A DNA stretch of 26,382 nt, from assembly GCA_001839685.1 (NCBI GenBank), contig MLAK01001220.1:1-26382 (forward strand), in the 5' to 3' direction. This DNA is from Tritrichomonas foetus (taxonomy: Eukaryota > Parabasalia > Tritrichomonadida > Tritrichomonadidae). The position numbers and the translations under genes are program-made. The notes under the pieces are model-generated. The model was not told the origin of the DNA. It saw nothing but the letters and a program-made list of their open reading frames with translations, and made no database searches. Below are positions 25,495 to 26,382 of this stretch, piece after piece (the stretch's first letter is position 1; each line of letters opens with the position of its first letter).

Positions 25495-25926
25495 TTATGT
25501 TCGAATGAGTGAAGTGAGAATAATTCGCTCGTACTCTTCAAATGTGTGTGAATCAGTTCTGGGCTGCATTTTCTTGAGTGCTGCTTTCAAGTCATCTCTA
25601 TATGGCTGGAGGGGGTCACCCTTTTGCGCCTCTGCCTCTCTCACGTTGAGCTCATCAATCATATCTTGCCTAGCTTTTGATATTTCGTTCCGTAAACTTT
25701 CTGTGGCTTCTTTCAAATTCAAGTCTTTGTCGTATTCCGCGCGGAGGTTGTCATTACTTAAAACAGTGAAAGCATCGACGATTTTCAAAAATAAATTTGT
25801 TGTTTCTTCATTCGGCGATTCCTGTTTATCAGGGTGATATTTCATTGCGGCCTTATGGTATGCTTTCTTGATTTCTTTTGCTGAGGCATCCCGGGGAACA
25901 CCAAGAACATCGTATAAAGTCAACAT
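25495..25926 (-). CDS. J-domain protein, DNAJC17-like without RRM
   Basis: This 143-residue Hsp70 co-chaperone has a J domain at 1-70: L-Y-D-V-L-G-V, then K-E-I-K-K-A-Y and the catalytic H-P-D at 31-33, which activates the Hsp70 ATPase. The region after it (A-E-Y-D-K-D-L...E-x-x-x-R-x-E-I-S-K-A-R-x-x-M...L-x-x-R-E-A-E-A) resembles DNAJC17 and yeast Cwc23, J proteins tied to the spliceosome. The C-terminal RRM found in DNAJC17 is absent here. The similarity after the J domain is modest, so another small J protein is possible. The AGGT-N8-GGTGAAAT element lies immediately upstream of the ATG. Confidence 0.85.
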   Translation of the reverse strand: MLTLYDVLGVPRDASAKEIKKAYHKAAMKYHPDKQESPNEETTNLFLKIVDAFTVLSNDNLRAEYDKDLNLKEATESLRNEISKARQDMIDELNVREAEAQKGDPLQPYRDDLKAALKKMQPRTDSHTFEEYERIILTSLIRT

Positions 25927-26154
25927 AAGGTAAATTAATGGTGAAATTAGATGTCAGATATGATGTCAAAATTCTGAAAATGTCAAAATTTATCTCCTGC
26001 TTCAAATATCTACTCATTAAATATAGAAGAAAAGAAAAAAAGTAGTTCTCTCAGTGTCAGTTTTATTGAGCTATACTTAATGATATTGTATTATACCATT
26101 CATCAAGTATCTCTTGCTGATCAAAAATAATTCTAGAGAGTATATAGTCGCATT
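25927..26154. other. Right-hand intergenic region
   Basis: AT-rich upstream sequence of the J-protein gene. It starts with the 20-bp AGGT-N8-GGTGAAAT element at 25928-25947, shared with MYG1. No gene is seen before the terminal repeat. Confidence 0.45.
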
Positions 26155-26382
26155 AGAGGGGGTGCTGAGGGTGATGTGAGGATTTGTCTCATAAGTGAAG
26201 GATAGATGGTAGTATGANTGGTAGTAGTGGTGATAGAGAAGTGATGTGAGAATGAATGNTAGAATTNNTGNGATAGGAGGGGGTGCTGGGGTGATGTGAG
26301 AATAAGTGGTAGTATGAATGGTAGTATGAATGATAGTATTGATGATGGTGAAGTGATGGTAGTATGAATGGTAGTATGAATG
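26155..26382. repeat. G-rich degenerate tandem repeat at window edge
   Basis: The base composition changes abruptly to G/T/A-rich. GAGGGGGTGCTG followed by GGGTGATGTGAG-like sequence occurs near 26156 and again near 26277, giving a repeat of about 121 bp. Inside it, GGTAGTATGAAT recurs as a 12-bp sub-unit. Five ambiguous bases lie between 26218 and 26271. It is probably a satellite or minisatellite that broke the assembly. Confidence 0.85.

Noticed and set aside
1..26382. Defence system, CRISPR, integrated virus or transposon
   Set aside because: No repeat-spacer pattern, integrase, transposase, reverse transcriptase, capsid or toxin-like gene was seen on either strand.

Overview
This window looks like nuclear DNA of an AT-rich, gene-dense, intron-poor flagellated protist. 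The evidence is a set of purely eukaryotic single-exon genes: PNO1, MYG1, a Rab GTPase, a cyclin, a Man1/Src1-type nuclear membrane protein and a CEP164-like centriole protein. Every recognised protein reads through on the standard code, and most genes are separated by only a few hundred bases. My best guess is a parabasalid of the trichomonad type (Tritrichomonas or Trichomonas). That rests on style (few introns, short spacers, Asn-rich proteins) and not on a marker gene, so it is moderately supported inference. Ambiguous bases at 22639, 26218, 26259, 26267-26268 and 26271, and a degenerate G-rich repeat at the right edge, suggest draft sequence near a contig end.

Layout from left to right: an unknown coiled-coil protein (-, 520-1191) preceded by a striking 79-bp inverted repeat; a cyclin (+); an EEF1A-lysine-methyltransferase-like enzyme (+); a 65-nt poly-A tract; a large membrane protein with an Asn/Glu-rich, sequon-dense C-terminal half (-); a Man1/Src1/LEM2-like inner nuclear membrane protein (+); a Fringe-like type II glycosyltransferase (-); a CEP164-like WW/coiled-coil protein (+); a Rab-family GTPase (-); a small acidic protein (+); a 1080-residue TPR protein with a long acidic tail (-); MYG1 exonuclease (-); an unknown helical protein (-); a SLC35E3-like transporter (+); a TBC-domain protein with no arginine finger (+); a small possibly C2-like protein (-); PNO1 (+); and a DNAJC17-like J protein (-).

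Neighbours do not form an obvious pathway. The genes cover housekeeping jobs: cell cycle (cyclin), translation and ribosome assembly (the eEF1A methyltransferase candidate and PNO1), nuclear envelope (Man1-like), basal body (CEP164-like), and membrane traffic and glycosylation (Rab, TBC, SLC35, GT31). Gene pairs are often divergent or convergent.

The spacers carry most of the unexplained structure: five simple tandem arrays or tracts in gene 3' flanks (poly-A, 21-bp, 20-bp, CTTTCAT and 18-bp periods), several long inverted repeats, a direct duplication of 44 bp of glycosyltransferase coding sequence into its own 3' flank, and short promoter-proximal words shared between genes (TAAACGGGCG; AGGT-N8-GGTGAAAT). 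I do not see a CRISPR array, tRNA, rRNA, transposase or viral gene. I also found no clearly novel multi-gene system; the best candidates for new biology are listed in the findings.
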